In this document: positions 42,532 to 51,592 of the stretch, piece after piece
Layout of the letters: every line of letters begins with the position of its first letter
Numbering within the stretch: position 1 is the stretch's first letter
The notes under the pieces: model-generated
Told to the model about the DNA's origin: nothing
Seen by the model: the letters and a program-made list of their open reading frames with translations, nothing else
Database searches by the model: none
Assembly: GCA_017522185.1 (NCBI GenBank)
Contig: JAFWZZ010000034.1
Location: 1 to 64,000 of the forward strand
Reading direction: 5' to 3'
Length of the DNA: 64,000 bases
DNA from: Bacillota bacterium
Lineage (GTDB): Bacteria > Bacillota > Clostridia > Peptostreptococcales > Anaerovoracaceae
Made by a program: the position numbers and the translations under genes

Positions 42532-43336
42532 AAAATCTCTCGCCAGTCCATTTCTGTTATGGATTGCATGCGGCACCGTCATTCCACTGGCGGTCATCGC
42601 ATTCTACGGTTTCACAGATCGTAGTGGGACATTCACATGGGACAACATCCTGGCGATTTTCAGCCCGGAACACGCGCAGGCTTTAGGTCTGTCGCTGCTG
42701 CTGGCTGCAATCAGCACGGTCATCTGTTTCTTACTGGCCTTCCCGCTGGCGCTGATCCTCAAAGACAGCAAGCTGGGACAAAAAGGATTTATGATTTTTA
42801 TCTTCATCCTTCCAATGTGGATGAACTTCCTGCTTCGTACCATGGCGTGGCAGGTGTTATTAGAAAAGAGCGGTCCGATCAACGCCATCCTGACGGGCAT
42901 CGGTCTGCCGGCAATGGAAATCATCAATACCCCTGCGGCCATCGTACTGGGTATGGTCTATGACTTCTTGCCGTTTATGGTGCTGCCGATTTACAACACC
43001 CTGGTCAAAATTGACCCTCACGTAATCGAAGCGGCATACGACCTCGGCGCGACAAAGAAGAGAGTACTCTTCGACATTCTGCTGCCGTTATCCGTCCCTG
43101 GCATCGCCAGCGGCGTAACCATGGTATTCGTACCTGCACTGACAACCTTCGTTATTTCCAACATGCTGGGTGGCGGCAAGATCCACCTCATCGGGAACAT
43201 CATCGAACAGGAATTTACCACAAGTGCCAACTGGAACCTGGGTTCCGGCCTGTCACTGGTAATGATGATCTTCATCGTCCTGAGCATGGCGGCCTTATCG
43301 AAGTTAGATAAAGACGGGGAGGGCAGCTTATTATGA
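42524..43336 (+). CDS. potB: Polyamine ABC transporter permease PotB
   Basis: 270-residue inner-membrane permease with about six helices and the binding-protein-dependent transport (EAA) loop [20 protein letters not shown], which contacts PotA. The start overlaps potA by 8 bases (GGAGAGGAGG ribosome site within potA) and its end overlaps the next gene by 4 bases, so the whole set is translationally coupled. Confidence 0.93.
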   Translation: MSRKSLASPFLLWIACGTVIPLAVIAFYGFTDRSGTFTWDNILAIFSPEHAQALGLSLLLAAISTVICFLLAFPLALILKDSKLGQKGFMIFIFILPMWMNFLLRTMAWQVLLEKSGPINAILTGIGLPAMEIINTPAAIVLGMVYDFLPFMVLPIYNTLVKIDPHVIEAAYDLGATKKRVLFDILLPLSVPGIASGVTMVFVPALTTFVISNMLGGGKIHLIGNIIEQEFTTSANWNLGSGLSLVMMIFIVLSMAALSKLDKDGEGSLL

Positions 43337-45165
43337 AGAACTTAAAGACCCTCTACCTGATTCTGATCCTGGCCTTCTTGTATGTGCCGATTCTTGCTTT
43401 GATGATTTTGTCATTTAACGAAAGCAAGTCCATGGCAGTCTGGAGCGGATTCTCCACCAAGTGGTACGAAGAAATGTTCTCAAACACCCTGATCATGGAG
43501 GCCGTTTGGAACACCTTTACCATTGCTTTGATCTCCGCTGCAGTTGCGACCATCATCGGTACGGCAGCCTGCATCGGCATCCAGGCCATGAGAAAGAAAA
43601 CAGAAAACGCCATCATGGCGCTGAACAATATCCCGCTGCTTAACGCAGACATCGTGACGGGTATTTCCCTGATGATGACCTTCCTGGTATTCGGCATTTC
43701 CTTAAGCTACGGCACGGTGCTGTTATCCCACATCACCTTCTGTCTGCCTTACGTGATTTTGTCTGTAATGCCGAAGTTCAAGCAGTTGACCGGAAACACC
43801 TACGAGGCGGCACTGGACCTGGGGGCAACTCCATGGCAGGCCTTCTACAAGGTCATCATTCCGGAAATCAAACCGGGCATCATGTCCGGGTTCCTGCTGT
43901 CCTTTACCATGTCTGTTGACGACTTTGTCATCACACATTTCACCAGAGGGGCAGGCATCAACACCATCTCCACTATGATTTACAGTCAGGTGAAGGTGGG
44001 TATCAGACCGACATTATTCGCGCTTTCCACCATCATTTTCGTGGTAGTGCTCATCGTTCTGGTTGCATCCAACATGGCAGGCAACAGCACCAACCCGAAG
44101 GTGCAGAAGGGCGTGACCGCCTTTACTACAGGCTTTGTGGTAGTCCTGCTGGCCGGCACCCTGGTCTTCAGCGGTATCGCAGGCGGCAGTGGCGGCAAGG
44201 AAGTCCACGTTTACAGCTACGGTGACTACATCGATCCGGCCCTCATTGAGGAATTCGAGGAAGAGACCGGCATCACCGTGGTCATGGATACCTTCGATAC
44301 GGCAGAGGAAATGTACCCTGTGGTCAAAAACGAATCCGTTACTTACGACGTCATCTGTACGTCCGACTATATGCTGGAAAAACTGATGGAAGAAGACCTG
44401 CTGGCCGAACTGGATTACAGCGGTATTCCGAACATCGACAACATGGATAAGCGGTACCTGGAGCTGGCCGAAGGCTTCGACCCTGGCAACAAGTACGCTG
44501 TGCCGCATACCTGGGGCAGCCTGGGCATCCTGTATAACACAAAGGTCATCCCGGAAGGCGAAATCACATCCTGGAACGATCTGTGGAAGGATAAGTACAA
44601 AGGCCGTATCGTTATGCCGGACAGCATGCGTGACACCATGGCCATCGCCCTCAAGGCAAAGGGTTACTCCCTCAACACCACAAAGGAGGCAGAAATCGCT
44701 GAGGCCATCGACTATCTGATCCAGCAGAAACCACTGGTTTACAAGTACGCCAACGACTCCGCAAGAGACCTGATCTTAGGCGGTGCCTGCGACATCGCAG
44801 TGGTCTGGAACGGGGAAGTCCTCTACACCCAGGAAGAAAACCCTGATCTGGCTTACGTGATTCCGAAGGAAGGCAGCGAACACTTCACCGACGCATGGGC
44901 GATGCCGGCAGCGGCAAAGCACAAAGATGCCGGCCTGGCATGGATCAACTTCATGCTGGAAAAGCAGACGGCCGAAGTCAACTTCGACTACCTGACTTAC
45001 TCCATTCCAAACGTTGCAGTCATCGAGATGAACAAAGACAACCCTGCCAACATGGGCGTCCTGTTCCCTCCGGATGCGGTCCTGACAAAGTGCGAGGCAC
45101 TGAAGAACCTGGGCAGCGAAGTGGATGATATGTATACGGAGTATTGGAAGAAGTTTAAATCTTAG
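43333..45165 (+). CDS. potCD: PotC-PotD fusion: permease joined to polyamine-binding protein
   Basis: 610-residue fusion. Residues about 1-265 are a PotC permease with the EAA loop EAALDLGATPWQAFYKVIIP. A further membrane helix (TAFTTGFVVVLLAGTLVFSG, about 267-288) leads to a PotD solute-binding domain from about 295 (KEVHVYSYGDYIDPALIEEF, YDVICTSDYMLEKLMEEDLL, HTWGSLGILYNTK, WAMPAAAKHKDAGLAWINFM). The binding protein is thus tethered to the outside of the membrane and needs no lipid anchor. Such fusions are known in some Gram-positive bacteria. Together with potA and potB the transporter is complete. Confidence 0.95.
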   Translation: MKNLKTLYLILILAFLYVPILALMILSFNESKSMAVWSGFSTKWYEEMFSNTLIMEAVWNTFTIALISAAVATIIGTAACIGIQAMRKKTENAIMALNNIPLLNADIVTGISLMMTFLVFGISLSYGTVLLSHITFCLPYVILSVMPKFKQLTGNTYEAALDLGATPWQAFYKVIIPEIKPGIMSGFLLSFTMSVDDFVITHFTRGAGINTISTMIYSQVKVGIRPTLFALSTIIFVVVLIVLVASNMAGNSTNPKVQKGVTAFTTGFVVVLLAGTLVFSGIAGGSGGKEVHVYSYGDYIDPALIEEFEEETGITVVMDTFDTAEEMYPVVKNESVTYDVICTSDYMLEKLMEEDLLAELDYSGIPNIDNMDKRYLELAEGFDPGNKYAVPHTWGSLGILYNTKVIPEGEITSWNDLWKDKYKGRIVMPDSMRDTMAIALKAKGYSLNTTKEAEIAEAIDYLIQQKPLVYKYANDSARDLILGGACDIAVVWNGEVLYTQEENPDLAYVIPKEGSEHFTDAWAMPAAAKHKDAGLAWINFMLEKQTAEVNFDYLTYSIPNVAVIEMNKDNPANMGVLFPPDAVLTKCEALKNLGSEVDDMYTEYWKKFKS

Positions 45166-45166
45166 A

Positions 45167-45355
45167 CACTTCTTCGGGCATATTTGCATTCCACAGTTGC
45201 AGCCTGATTTGACAATCATATACGTCACACTCAAGGACTTTGGGTCGTTTGATAAAGCTGTATCAAACGATAGCCAAAGTCCTTTTTTCTTGCAACGTAT
45301 GATTGTACCAAATCAGCCCACCAAACTGTCTCACACAAACATGCCCGCAAAAGTG
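45167..45355. repeat. Long imperfect palindrome P1
   Basis: Starting two bases after the potCD stop. CACTTCTTCGGGCAT (45167) mirrors ATGCCCGCAAAAGTG (to 45355); TGATTTG..AATCATA mirrors TGATTG..CAAATCA; AAGGACTTTGG mirrors CCAAAGTCCTT; the tip is TCGTTTGATA / TATCAAACGA. Total about 189 bp. The CCAAAGTCCTTTTTT part can terminate potCD transcription. Confidence 0.85.
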
Positions 45356-45389
45356 CCTGGGATTTCCAATGTAAGAGTGGGTGCATTTC

Positions 45390-45621
45390 AAATAGACATT
45401 CAAATGAAACAACAGCCCAATATGTATGCTGTGAGCAGTTTTGGCTGCAGATTTGATGCAATCATACAGCAAACAAAGAAGAGCTTTGGATGAAGTTGCG
45501 ACACTGTTTTGTCGAACTTCCCAAAGCTCCTGCGTTTGATGTTTATGATTGCCAAATCCGCGGGCAACTGCCAACGGTATGACATATTGGGCTGTTATTT
45601 AGAATTTATGAATGTCTATTT
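45390..45621. repeat. Long imperfect palindrome P2
   Basis: A 232-bp inverted repeat centred near 45505. Outer arms AAATAGACATTC / GAATGTCTATTT (12 of 12), then ACAGCCCAATATG / CATATTGGGCTGT (13 of 13), GATTTG..CAATCATA / TATGATTG..CAAATC, AGCTTTGG / CCAAAGCT and GAAGTTGCGACA / TGTCGAACTTC. Its inner arms resemble P1. The right end runs over the stop codon of the GH25 gene. Confidence 0.88.
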
Positions 45622-48024
45622 CGCAATCCTCGTCACCACATTAGACCACTGTGTAAATCTCTTCTTTCCGTCCACAACTCTTACGCCGCGCACCTTGTAG
45701 TAATAGCGCTTGCCTTTCTGCAGCTTTTTGGTGTCTTTGTAGTGCAGTCGTTTTCCGGTCGGTGTTTTGAAGTAGGATTTTGCAGTGCTAAAATCTTTGG
45801 AGGCACAGCGTACAACCTGGTAGTAATCCACCTTGTAGCCACCGGTCTTCTTCCAGCTGGTCTTGATAAATCCTTTGCCGCGAACGGAAGTGGCTTTCAC
45901 CGTGGTTGCCTTGACACCGTTGATGATTTTGATGTCGCCGGTTCCGGTGTAGGTGTATTTTCTGTTTGCAACGTTGGACCACTGTGTGTAGTACTTCTGG
46001 CCTGCGATGACTTTGACACCGCGCACCTTATAGTAATAACGCTGATTCTTTACCAGCTGTTTATCGTTGACATAGGTCAGCGTAAGTGCGTCTGCGGTTT
46101 TCGCATAACGTTTGCTGCCGAATGCATTTTTCGTCTTGGTTCTGAAGATTTCGTAATAATCGACTTCTTCTTCCCCGGTTTTGGTCCAGTTCAGCGTAAC
46201 CTTTCCGTATGCTGTCTTGGAGGAGACTTTGATGGTGCTGTTCTGGATGCACTGTGCAATCTCTGCATCTGTGCGGTTGACAGTAAGAATGACTGTTTTA
46301 GATGCTGCCAGATAGCCTGCATCTTCTGCCGCAGAGATTGTGATTTCTGTCTGGCCCGGACCGGTTACAATAATCTGTCCCGCCGCATCAACAGTTGCAA
46401 CTGCAGGGTTGCCGGAGACGTAAGTCAACGGGCTGGTGCTCTTGTGCCATGCTGACAGGGTGAATGGCTGTACATCGGTCAGAACCGTATAAGCGGGTTC
46501 CACGCCGGATATTTCGTTAACCAGTTTCGTTACGTTCAGTGTTACGTTGGTAGTGGAGCCATAGTATTCTGCATTGGCAGCGGTCTCCATGGTCAGAACG
46601 ACGGAACCGATGGTACCTGTCAGTGTAACGGTACCGCTGGCGTCGATGGTTGCAATGGCCGGATTGCTGGACATATAGGTCACAGCACCGGTGCTGTTAG
46701 AAGTCAGACCAAGCGGGAACGGACCGCTGATGTATTCTTTGTTTATCACGGTTTCACCGGTCACGGAAGGCTTTGCCTGCATCTTGAAAATCTCAAAGGT
46801 TGTCGAGAAGGAACCGTAATAATTGCGTTTCCCGGTTACTGTTACCGTTGCCGTACCAGGGGCCGTGTTGTTTTCATAAGAAAGCGTGTAATCGATGCCT
46901 TTTTTCAGAGTTGTTCCTTTGTAGGAAACCTTTGGATCCACGGTGACAGGCGTACCGCCGAATCTCTGTGGGGCAATGTCTCCGATTTCACAGCCAGGTC
47001 CGATATCGGTCTGTGTGATTTCAAAAGGTACCAGTTTTGTATTGGAGTAAGCACCGATGCCTTTGATCATGGCATAGGCAGTGCCGGCATTGACGTTTTT
47101 CAAATAGGACAGCTTGTAGTCCACATCTTTTGTCAAAGGGGTGCCCATATAGGAGACTTTGACAACCGGTTTCTTCTGATAACGGGTGTATTCGTAGGAA
47201 GTGTTTCCCAATGTGACGTCGGCGTCTTTGATATTGATCGTGCCTTCTGTTGTCACTTCCGCATCGTTGTTGTAGAACCAGAAGTTGCAGTCTACGTTGC
47301 CAGAGATGCCTTTCACTTCGCCGGAGCTGGTGTACTGCCAGAAGGTCATAGGACGGCTGTAGCCGATGTCAGTGGAATACTGTGCGAGCCAGACTTTGTA
47401 TTTTGCGTCGATCATTTCTACGTTAAACTTCGGACTCCAGGTCGGGTCTGTGATGTTTCTGTAAGAGTAGAACATTGGCTCGTAGTCGGAATTTTCATCT
47501 ATGTAGTTTAAGAAGGCCAGAATGTTAGAAGTCGTCGCAGCTTTCGTCTTGTACTTGTCCTTGATTCTGCCTGCGTACTCAAAGTCGAAGACAACCGGCA
47601 AATCAAGATCTCTTTCTGCGAGAGTCTCTAAAACGAATGCAGCTTCCTGCTGCGCTTCTTTCATGGTTGTGGCACAGGAATAGTAGTAGACGCCTACCAG
47701 CAGGCCGGCATCTTTTGCTGCCTGGTAGTTGATTTCGAAGCAGGAGTCCACATTCCGCTTAAAGGTATCCAGACTGGTATAACCGATACGGATGAAAGCG
47801 TAATCCATGCCCTGTCTTTTTACCTTGGTCCAGTCCACGTCTTCGCCCTGCCATGCGGAAACGTCGACACCGTCCAGCAGCAGACAGTCAGAATACTGAT
47901 CCGGGTATGTGTAACCGCCGAAATCACTATCTACAGCAGCCTGGCTGGCAAAAACCATAGAACAGCTGAGAATCAGCGCGGCCATCGTCAGAAGCAATGT
48001 GCAAATGAGTCTGTTTTTCTTCAT
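45616..48024 (-). CDS. Secreted GH25 lysozyme-like protein with Ig/FnIII repeats
   Basis: 802-residue exported protein. Signal peptide about 1-27 (CSMVFASQA). A GH25 muramidase domain (about 48-240) has DGVDVSAWQG at its start, PVVFDFEY (catalytic Asp/Glu), and FWQYTSSGEV...DCNFWFYN at its end. Two Ig-like modules (YMGTPLTKDVDYKLSYLKNV; YKGTTLKKGIDYTLSYENNT) follow, then two BIG_2-like modules (SNPAIATIDASGTVTLTG; GNPAVATVDAAGQIIVTG) and two FnIII-like repeats (YYYKVRGVKVIAGQKYYTQWSNV and its copy cut here). It would cleave peptidoglycan on the cell surface. Start at 48024 with an AAAGGAGACAG site. Confidence 0.9.
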   Translation of the reverse strand: MKKNRLICTLLLTMAALILSCSMVFASQAAVDSDFGGYTYPDQYSDCLLLDGVDVSAWQGEDVDWTKVKRQGMDYAFIRIGYTSLDTFKRNVDSCFEINYQAAKDAGLLVGVYYYSCATTMKEAQQEAAFVLETLAERDLDLPVVFDFEYAGRIKDKYKTKAATTSNILAFLNYIDENSDYEPMFYSYRNITDPTWSPKFNVEMIDAKYKVWLAQYSTDIGYSRPMTFWQYTSSGEVKGISGNVDCNFWFYNNDAEVTTEGTINIKDADVTLGNTSYEYTRYQKKPVVKVSYMGTPLTKDVDYKLSYLKNVNAGTAYAMIKGIGAYSNTKLVPFEITQTDIGPGCEIGDIAPQRFGGTPVTVDPKVSYKGTTLKKGIDYTLSYENNTAPGTATVTVTGKRNYYGSFSTTFEIFKMQAKPSVTGETVINKEYISGPFPLGLTSNSTGAVTYMSSNPAIATIDASGTVTLTGTIGSVVLTMETAANAEYYGSTTNVTLNVTKLVNEISGVEPAYTVLTDVQPFTLSAWHKSTSPLTYVSGNPAVATVDAAGQIIVTGPGQTEITISAAEDAGYLAASKTVILTVNRTDAEIAQCIQNSTIKVSSKTAYGKVTLNWTKTGEEEVDYYEIFRTKTKNAFGSKRYAKTADALTLTYVNDKQLVKNQRYYYKVRGVKVIAGQKYYTQWSNVANRKYTYTGTGDIKIINGVKATTVKATSVRGKGFIKTSWKKTGGYKVDYYQVVRCASKDFSTAKSYFKTPTGKRLHYKDTKKLQKGKRYYYKVRGVRVVDGKKRFTQWSNVVTRIAK

Positions 48025-48110
48025 AATTTCTGTCTCCTTTACTTCTATAACATACCTTTCTATTATATCACTTTCACTGTCAGCTTTCCACGATTTTTCG
48101 GGGGAACTTC

Positions 48111-48139
48111 TTGCAAACTTCACAAAAGTGGTATATTAT
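48111..48139 (+). promoter_or_regulatory. Promoter with start codon at the transcription start
   Basis: TTGCAA (48111-48116), 17-base spacer, TATTAT (48134-48139). ATG 48149 follows after 9 bases, with no ribosome site in between. Confidence 0.55.
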
Positions 48140-48148
48140 CATCATATT

Positions 48149-49000
48149 ATGTTAGGATATGTAACCATCGCGAAAAGCGAGCTGAAAATCAAAGAATACG
48201 ACGTTTATCAGGGCTATTACTGCGGCATCTGCAAAGCCATCGGAAAACGCTGCGGACAGCTGCCAAGGCTGACATTAAGCTATGACAGTGTGTTTCTGGC
48301 CATGGTGCTGGCGGGTCTGGACGATGTCCCGGACGAAATCGAGGCACAGCACTGCATCGTGCATCCCATCAAAAAGAAACCGGTGGTGCTGAATCAGAAG
48401 GCCATCGATTACGCGGCCGACGTCATGGTGATCCTGGCCTACCACAAGTTCCTGGACGACTGGAAGGATGAAAGGTCCCCACTGGGACTGACTGGCAAAA
48501 CGGCACTGGGCGGGGCATACAGGAAACTGTCTGCCCGGTATCCGGAAGTCTGCAGGCAGGTGGAAACGGCACTGGCATCTTTGTCGGCGCTGGAAGCGCA
48601 AAAATGCGGCAGCCTGGACCTGACGGCAAACGCCTTTGCCGATGTGATGGAGCCTTTGTTCACAGGATATCTGCAGGAGGCAGGAGATACGCCGAAACAG
48701 CGGATCCTGGCTCAGACGGGACGGGCCCTCGGTAGATGGATTTACGTCATCGACGCCCTGGACGACTACGCCAAAGACCTGGAGAAAGGAAGCTACAATC
48801 CGCTGGTTTACCGCAAAAATCAGCTTGAGGGCACAGGCGATTTACTATATAATTATCTTGCGGAAATCATGAACGCATACGATTTACTTGAGATCAAAAA
48901 GAACAAAGCAATCATAGAAAACATCATATTCATGGGGCTGCGTCTGCGGACGGACACGGTCCTGAAAGAAAGGGAAACAGACAATGAACAATCCATATGA
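48149..49000 (+). CDS. DUF5685-family protein
   Basis: 283-residue cytoplasmic helical protein of the DUF5685 type ([56 protein letters not shown]; later [20 protein letters not shown]). The CGICK..RCG cysteines and the two Asp-rich helices ([19 protein letters not shown]) suggest a metal- or diphosphate-handling helical fold like isoprenoid synthases, but function is unknown. It overlaps the J-domain gene by 17 bases; the two commonly occur as a pair in Clostridia, as far as I recall. Confidence 0.8.
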   Translation: MLGYVTIAKSELKIKEYDVYQGYYCGICKAIGKRCGQLPRLTLSYDSVFLAMVLAGLDDVPDEIEAQHCIVHPIKKKPVVLNQKAIDYAADVMVILAYHKFLDDWKDERSPLGLTGKTALGGAYRKLSARYPEVCRQVETALASLSALEAQKCGSLDLTANAFADVMEPLFTGYLQEAGDTPKQRILAQTGRALGRWIYVIDALDDYAKDLEKGSYNPLVYRKNQLEGTGDLLYNYLAEIMNAYDLLEIKKNKAIIENIIFMGLRLRTDTVLKERETDNEQSI

Positions 49001-49583
49001 AGTATTGGGAGTAAAACCGGGGGCATCTGAAGAGGAAATCAGAGCGGCTTACAGAGAGCTGGTGAAGAAATATCATCCGGATAAATATGTAGACAATCCG
49101 CTGTCTGACCTGGCGGAAGAGAAGATGCAGGAAATCAACGAGGCCTACGACATGCTGATGAAGCAGAGCAGAGGCGGCTACGGCGGGCAACAGTCCTATG
49201 GCTACGGCCAGCAGTCCCAGCAGTCCTATGGCAACACCGATTCCTACTATTATGCCATCAGACAGGAAATCGACAGAAACAACCTGGCAAAGGCGGAACA
49301 GATGCTGATCAACGCACCGAACCGTGATGCAGAATGGTACTTCTTAAGTGGCGTCCTGTCTTTCAGAAAAGGCTACCGCGAAGACGGACTTGCCAATATC
49401 GAACAGGCCATGGCTATGGACCCTGACAACTACGAATACCGCAGATTCTACCAGAACCTGAGATCCGGTGCCCACATGTATGCCAACAGATCCAACGGAC
49501 AGGGCTACAACAACAGCACCTTCTGTAGCGACTGCTGTACGGCGTATCTGTGCTTCGAATGCTGCATGACACCTTGCTGCTAA
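48984..49583 (+). CDS. J-domain protein with cysteine-rich tail
   Basis: 199-residue protein. An N-terminal J domain (1-65) carries HPD in [12 protein letters not shown], so it can stimulate a DnaK-type chaperone. A Gly/Gln/Tyr-rich linker (about 67-90) is followed by a TPR-like helical part ([40 protein letters not shown]). The last 22 residues hold eight Cys ([19 protein letters not shown]), probably a metal site. No DnaJ zinc finger or CTD. Coupled to the DUF5685 gene by a 17-base overlap. Confidence 0.88.
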   Translation: MNNPYEVLGVKPGASEEEIRAAYRELVKKYHPDKYVDNPLSDLAEEKMQEINEAYDMLMKQSRGGYGGQQSYGYGQQSQQSYGNTDSYYYAIRQEIDRNNLAKAEQMLINAPNRDAEWYFLSGVLSFRKGYREDGLANIEQAMAMDPDNYEYRRFYQNLRSGAHMYANRSNGQGYNNSTFCSDCCTAYLCFECCMTPCC

Positions 49584-49603
49584 TTTCAACTTCAAAAAAC
49601 ACC

Positions 49604-49632
49604 AAAGAGAGGGACGAACCCTCTCTTTTTGA
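49604..49632. terminator. Bidirectional terminator
   Basis: AAAGAGAGGG and CCCTCTCTTT around 5 bases, with T-runs on both strands between the convergent J-domain and desulfhydrase genes. Confidence 0.88.
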
Positions 49633-49649
49633 TTGCCTGTGATGTTGTT

Positions 49650-50687
49650 CTAGATGATGTGAATGAAATCTGCCAGTTCCTTTTCCATTTCTACTCTGTG
49701 GTGCTTGGTGTAGATGCCAGGGATGCCGCCGGTGTGGAGCATGATCACGTTTTCGCCCTGCTTGATGATGCCTTTCTTTACCATTTCCAGGATGCCGGCA
49801 AAGGTCTTGCCTGTGTAGCAAGGGTCCACGATGATGGCTTCCTTCTGGCCCATGTAGTACATGGCTTCTCTGACTTCCTTTACCGGATTGTTGTACGCAC
49901 CGTGGTCGTAGTCGGATGTCAGATTAAAGTCAGCCTCGGTCATTTCCAGATCCTTCAGCTCGTCACCGAAGTATTCTTTGATTCTGCCGTAATACTTCAT
50001 GCCGTAGTTCAGCAGTCCGTGTGGCTTTGGAGAGATGCCGACGCCGGTCAGACGCAGCGGCAGGTTTTCGTTTTTGATACCTACAGCCAGCCCCATGTAA
50101 GTACCGAAGCTTCCGACGGTGCTAACCAGTCTCACGTCTTCCAGTCCCATTTCTTCTACCTGTTCAGCGATTTCTACCGCGCAGTCGTAGTAGCCAAGGA
50201 TGCCCAGCTCGTTGGAGCCGCCCACAGGAATGAAGTAAACCTTTTCGCCTTTTTCTTCCCATTCTTTTGTTACCTTGGCAACGGCTGCCTTTTCCAGTTC
50301 ACTGTCTGTATGGACGCCGTCCTGCTGCACCAGATATACCGGACAGCCCATGATGCCGTCTAATAACAGGTTTGCAGACATTTCGCCTGGATAAGGGTCA
50401 ACCGCAACGATGGCAGCCTTCAGACCGTATTTTGCTGCAACGGCACCGGTCAGTCTGCCGTGGTTGGTCTGTGCGCCGCCCACAGTCAGCAGCATGGTGC
50501 AGCCCTGGTCGATAGCGTCTTTTACCAGGTATTCCAGTTTTCTCAGTTTGTTACCGCCTGTACCGAAGTTGGTCAGGTCGTCACGTTTTAAGTATAAGTT
50601 AATCCCTAATTCTTCGGAGATGTTGTCCAGTCTCTGAATCGGAGTCGGTGTGTTTAAGAAATGCAGTTTGTCTCTTCCAAGTGTCAT
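49650..50687 (-). CDS. D-cysteine desulfhydrase / ACC-deaminase family enzyme
   Basis: 345-residue PLP enzyme of the D-cysteine desulfhydrase / 1-aminocyclopropane-1-carboxylate deaminase family. It shows TPTPIQRLDNISEELGINLY, LKRDDLTNFGTGGNKLRKLE (PLP lysine in GGNKxRKLE), GGAQTNHGR and the phosphate-binding TVGSFGTYMGLAVGI. D-cysteine desulfhydrase is the more likely activity in an anaerobe: it releases pyruvate, sulfide and ammonia. Start at 50687 with GAGGAGG. Confidence 0.85.
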   Translation of the reverse strand: MTLGRDKLHFLNTPTPIQRLDNISEELGINLYLKRDDLTNFGTGGNKLRKLEYLVKDAIDQGCTMLLTVGGAQTNHGRLTGAVAAKYGLKAAIVAVDPYPGEMSANLLLDGIMGCPVYLVQQDGVHTDSELEKAAVAKVTKEWEEKGEKVYFIPVGGSNELGILGYYDCAVEIAEQVEEMGLEDVRLVSTVGSFGTYMGLAVGIKNENLPLRLTGVGISPKPHGLLNYGMKYYGRIKEYFGDELKDLEMTEADFNLTSDYDHGAYNNPVKEVREAMYYMGQKEAIIVDPCYTGKTFAGILEMVKKGIIKQGENVIMLHTGGIPGIYTKHHRVEMEKELADFIHII

Positions 50688-50782
50688 GGTATATGCCTCC
50701 TCTTGTTTTCTTTGCTTTTTTTAGTATATCACAAATATTCTAAGAAAAAAATGGGAAAGATATACGGATGGAGGTGGCCGAT

Positions 50783-51574
50783 ATGAAAAGACGGAAAAAG
50801 AAGCCATATTTCGAGAGCTGGTATTTCAGAGAGCAGGCCGGGGACTTTACCTGCGCCTTTACTGTGCTGATAGATTACGATGAAGAGGGTCGAATGACGG
50901 GACATCTGGACGTGGCGATTCCGGATGGACAGCGGCACCTTGACTATGCCCATCCCGTCAACATGAACCTGCGGGGCAGCCTGTTTCTGGTATTGGACAA
51001 AAACGTCTTCACCGAAGCCTGCATCCATCTGGACATCGACGAGCCGGATCTGACCATCAAAGGCGATATCTACTTCGACCGGGACTTTGGGGGCTGCCGC
51101 GTGGGACTGCGCCGGAACATCTGGGCCATGGAACAGGTCCTGTCGGGGGAACTTACGGTGAACGGCAGGGAAATCTCCTTCGACGGCGGGAAGGGATATT
51201 TAGAGGAAACCCGGGGATTGGCATCTGCAGCCCCGGCAGACACCTTCCGGACCCAGTGCAACTGGTTCGGGGACCGGAGCTTCCGCATCCTCTGCGGCGC
51301 AGACGGGGACAGGTGCTTCGCTGTCATCGACCAGGACGGTTACCCTATCCGTCTGGCCTGGTGGAAAGGCGCGAAGCTGGAGTATCTGACCCGGGCAGGA
51401 TTCCGAATGCGGCAGAGAAGCTATGTTTTAGAGTGCTGGCGATCAGAGGAGACCTGCGAAAGCTGCCTGGATCAGACCGTCCGCTACCGGCTTACCTGCA
51501 AGGGTGATGTGCTCTTTGATGAAATCAGCACGCGGGCAGGGTACACGTGTGATATTAATTCTTTTGAGAGTTAA
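50783..51574 (+). CDS. Tocopherol-cyclase-like protein
   Basis: 263-residue protein with the pattern of bacterial tocopherol-cyclase-like proteins: KKPYFESWYFREQAGDFTCA near the start and GGKGYLEETRG in the middle (usual form GxGYxExDWG). The real substrate in bacteria is unknown, and no tocopherol pathway is expected here; a lipocalin-like lipid-binding fold is likely. G+C-rich. The start at 50783 follows GGAGGTGG; ATG 50768 is less well placed. Confidence 0.65.
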   Translation: MKRRKKKPYFESWYFREQAGDFTCAFTVLIDYDEEGRMTGHLDVAIPDGQRHLDYAHPVNMNLRGSLFLVLDKNVFTEACIHLDIDEPDLTIKGDIYFDRDFGGCRVGLRRNIWAMEQVLSGELTVNGREISFDGGKGYLEETRGLASAAPADTFRTQCNWFGDRSFRILCGADGDRCFAVIDQDGYPIRLAWWKGAKLEYLTRAGFRMRQRSYVLECWRSEETCESCLDQTVRYRLTCKGDVLFDEISTRAGYTCDINSFES

Positions 51575-51592
51575 GAATGTCAGGTAAAATTG

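Noticed and set aside
48150-48663. Several minus-strand open frames opposite the DUF5685 gene
   Set aside because: G+C-rich DNA gives long antisense frames; they lack ribosome sites and recognisable motifs.
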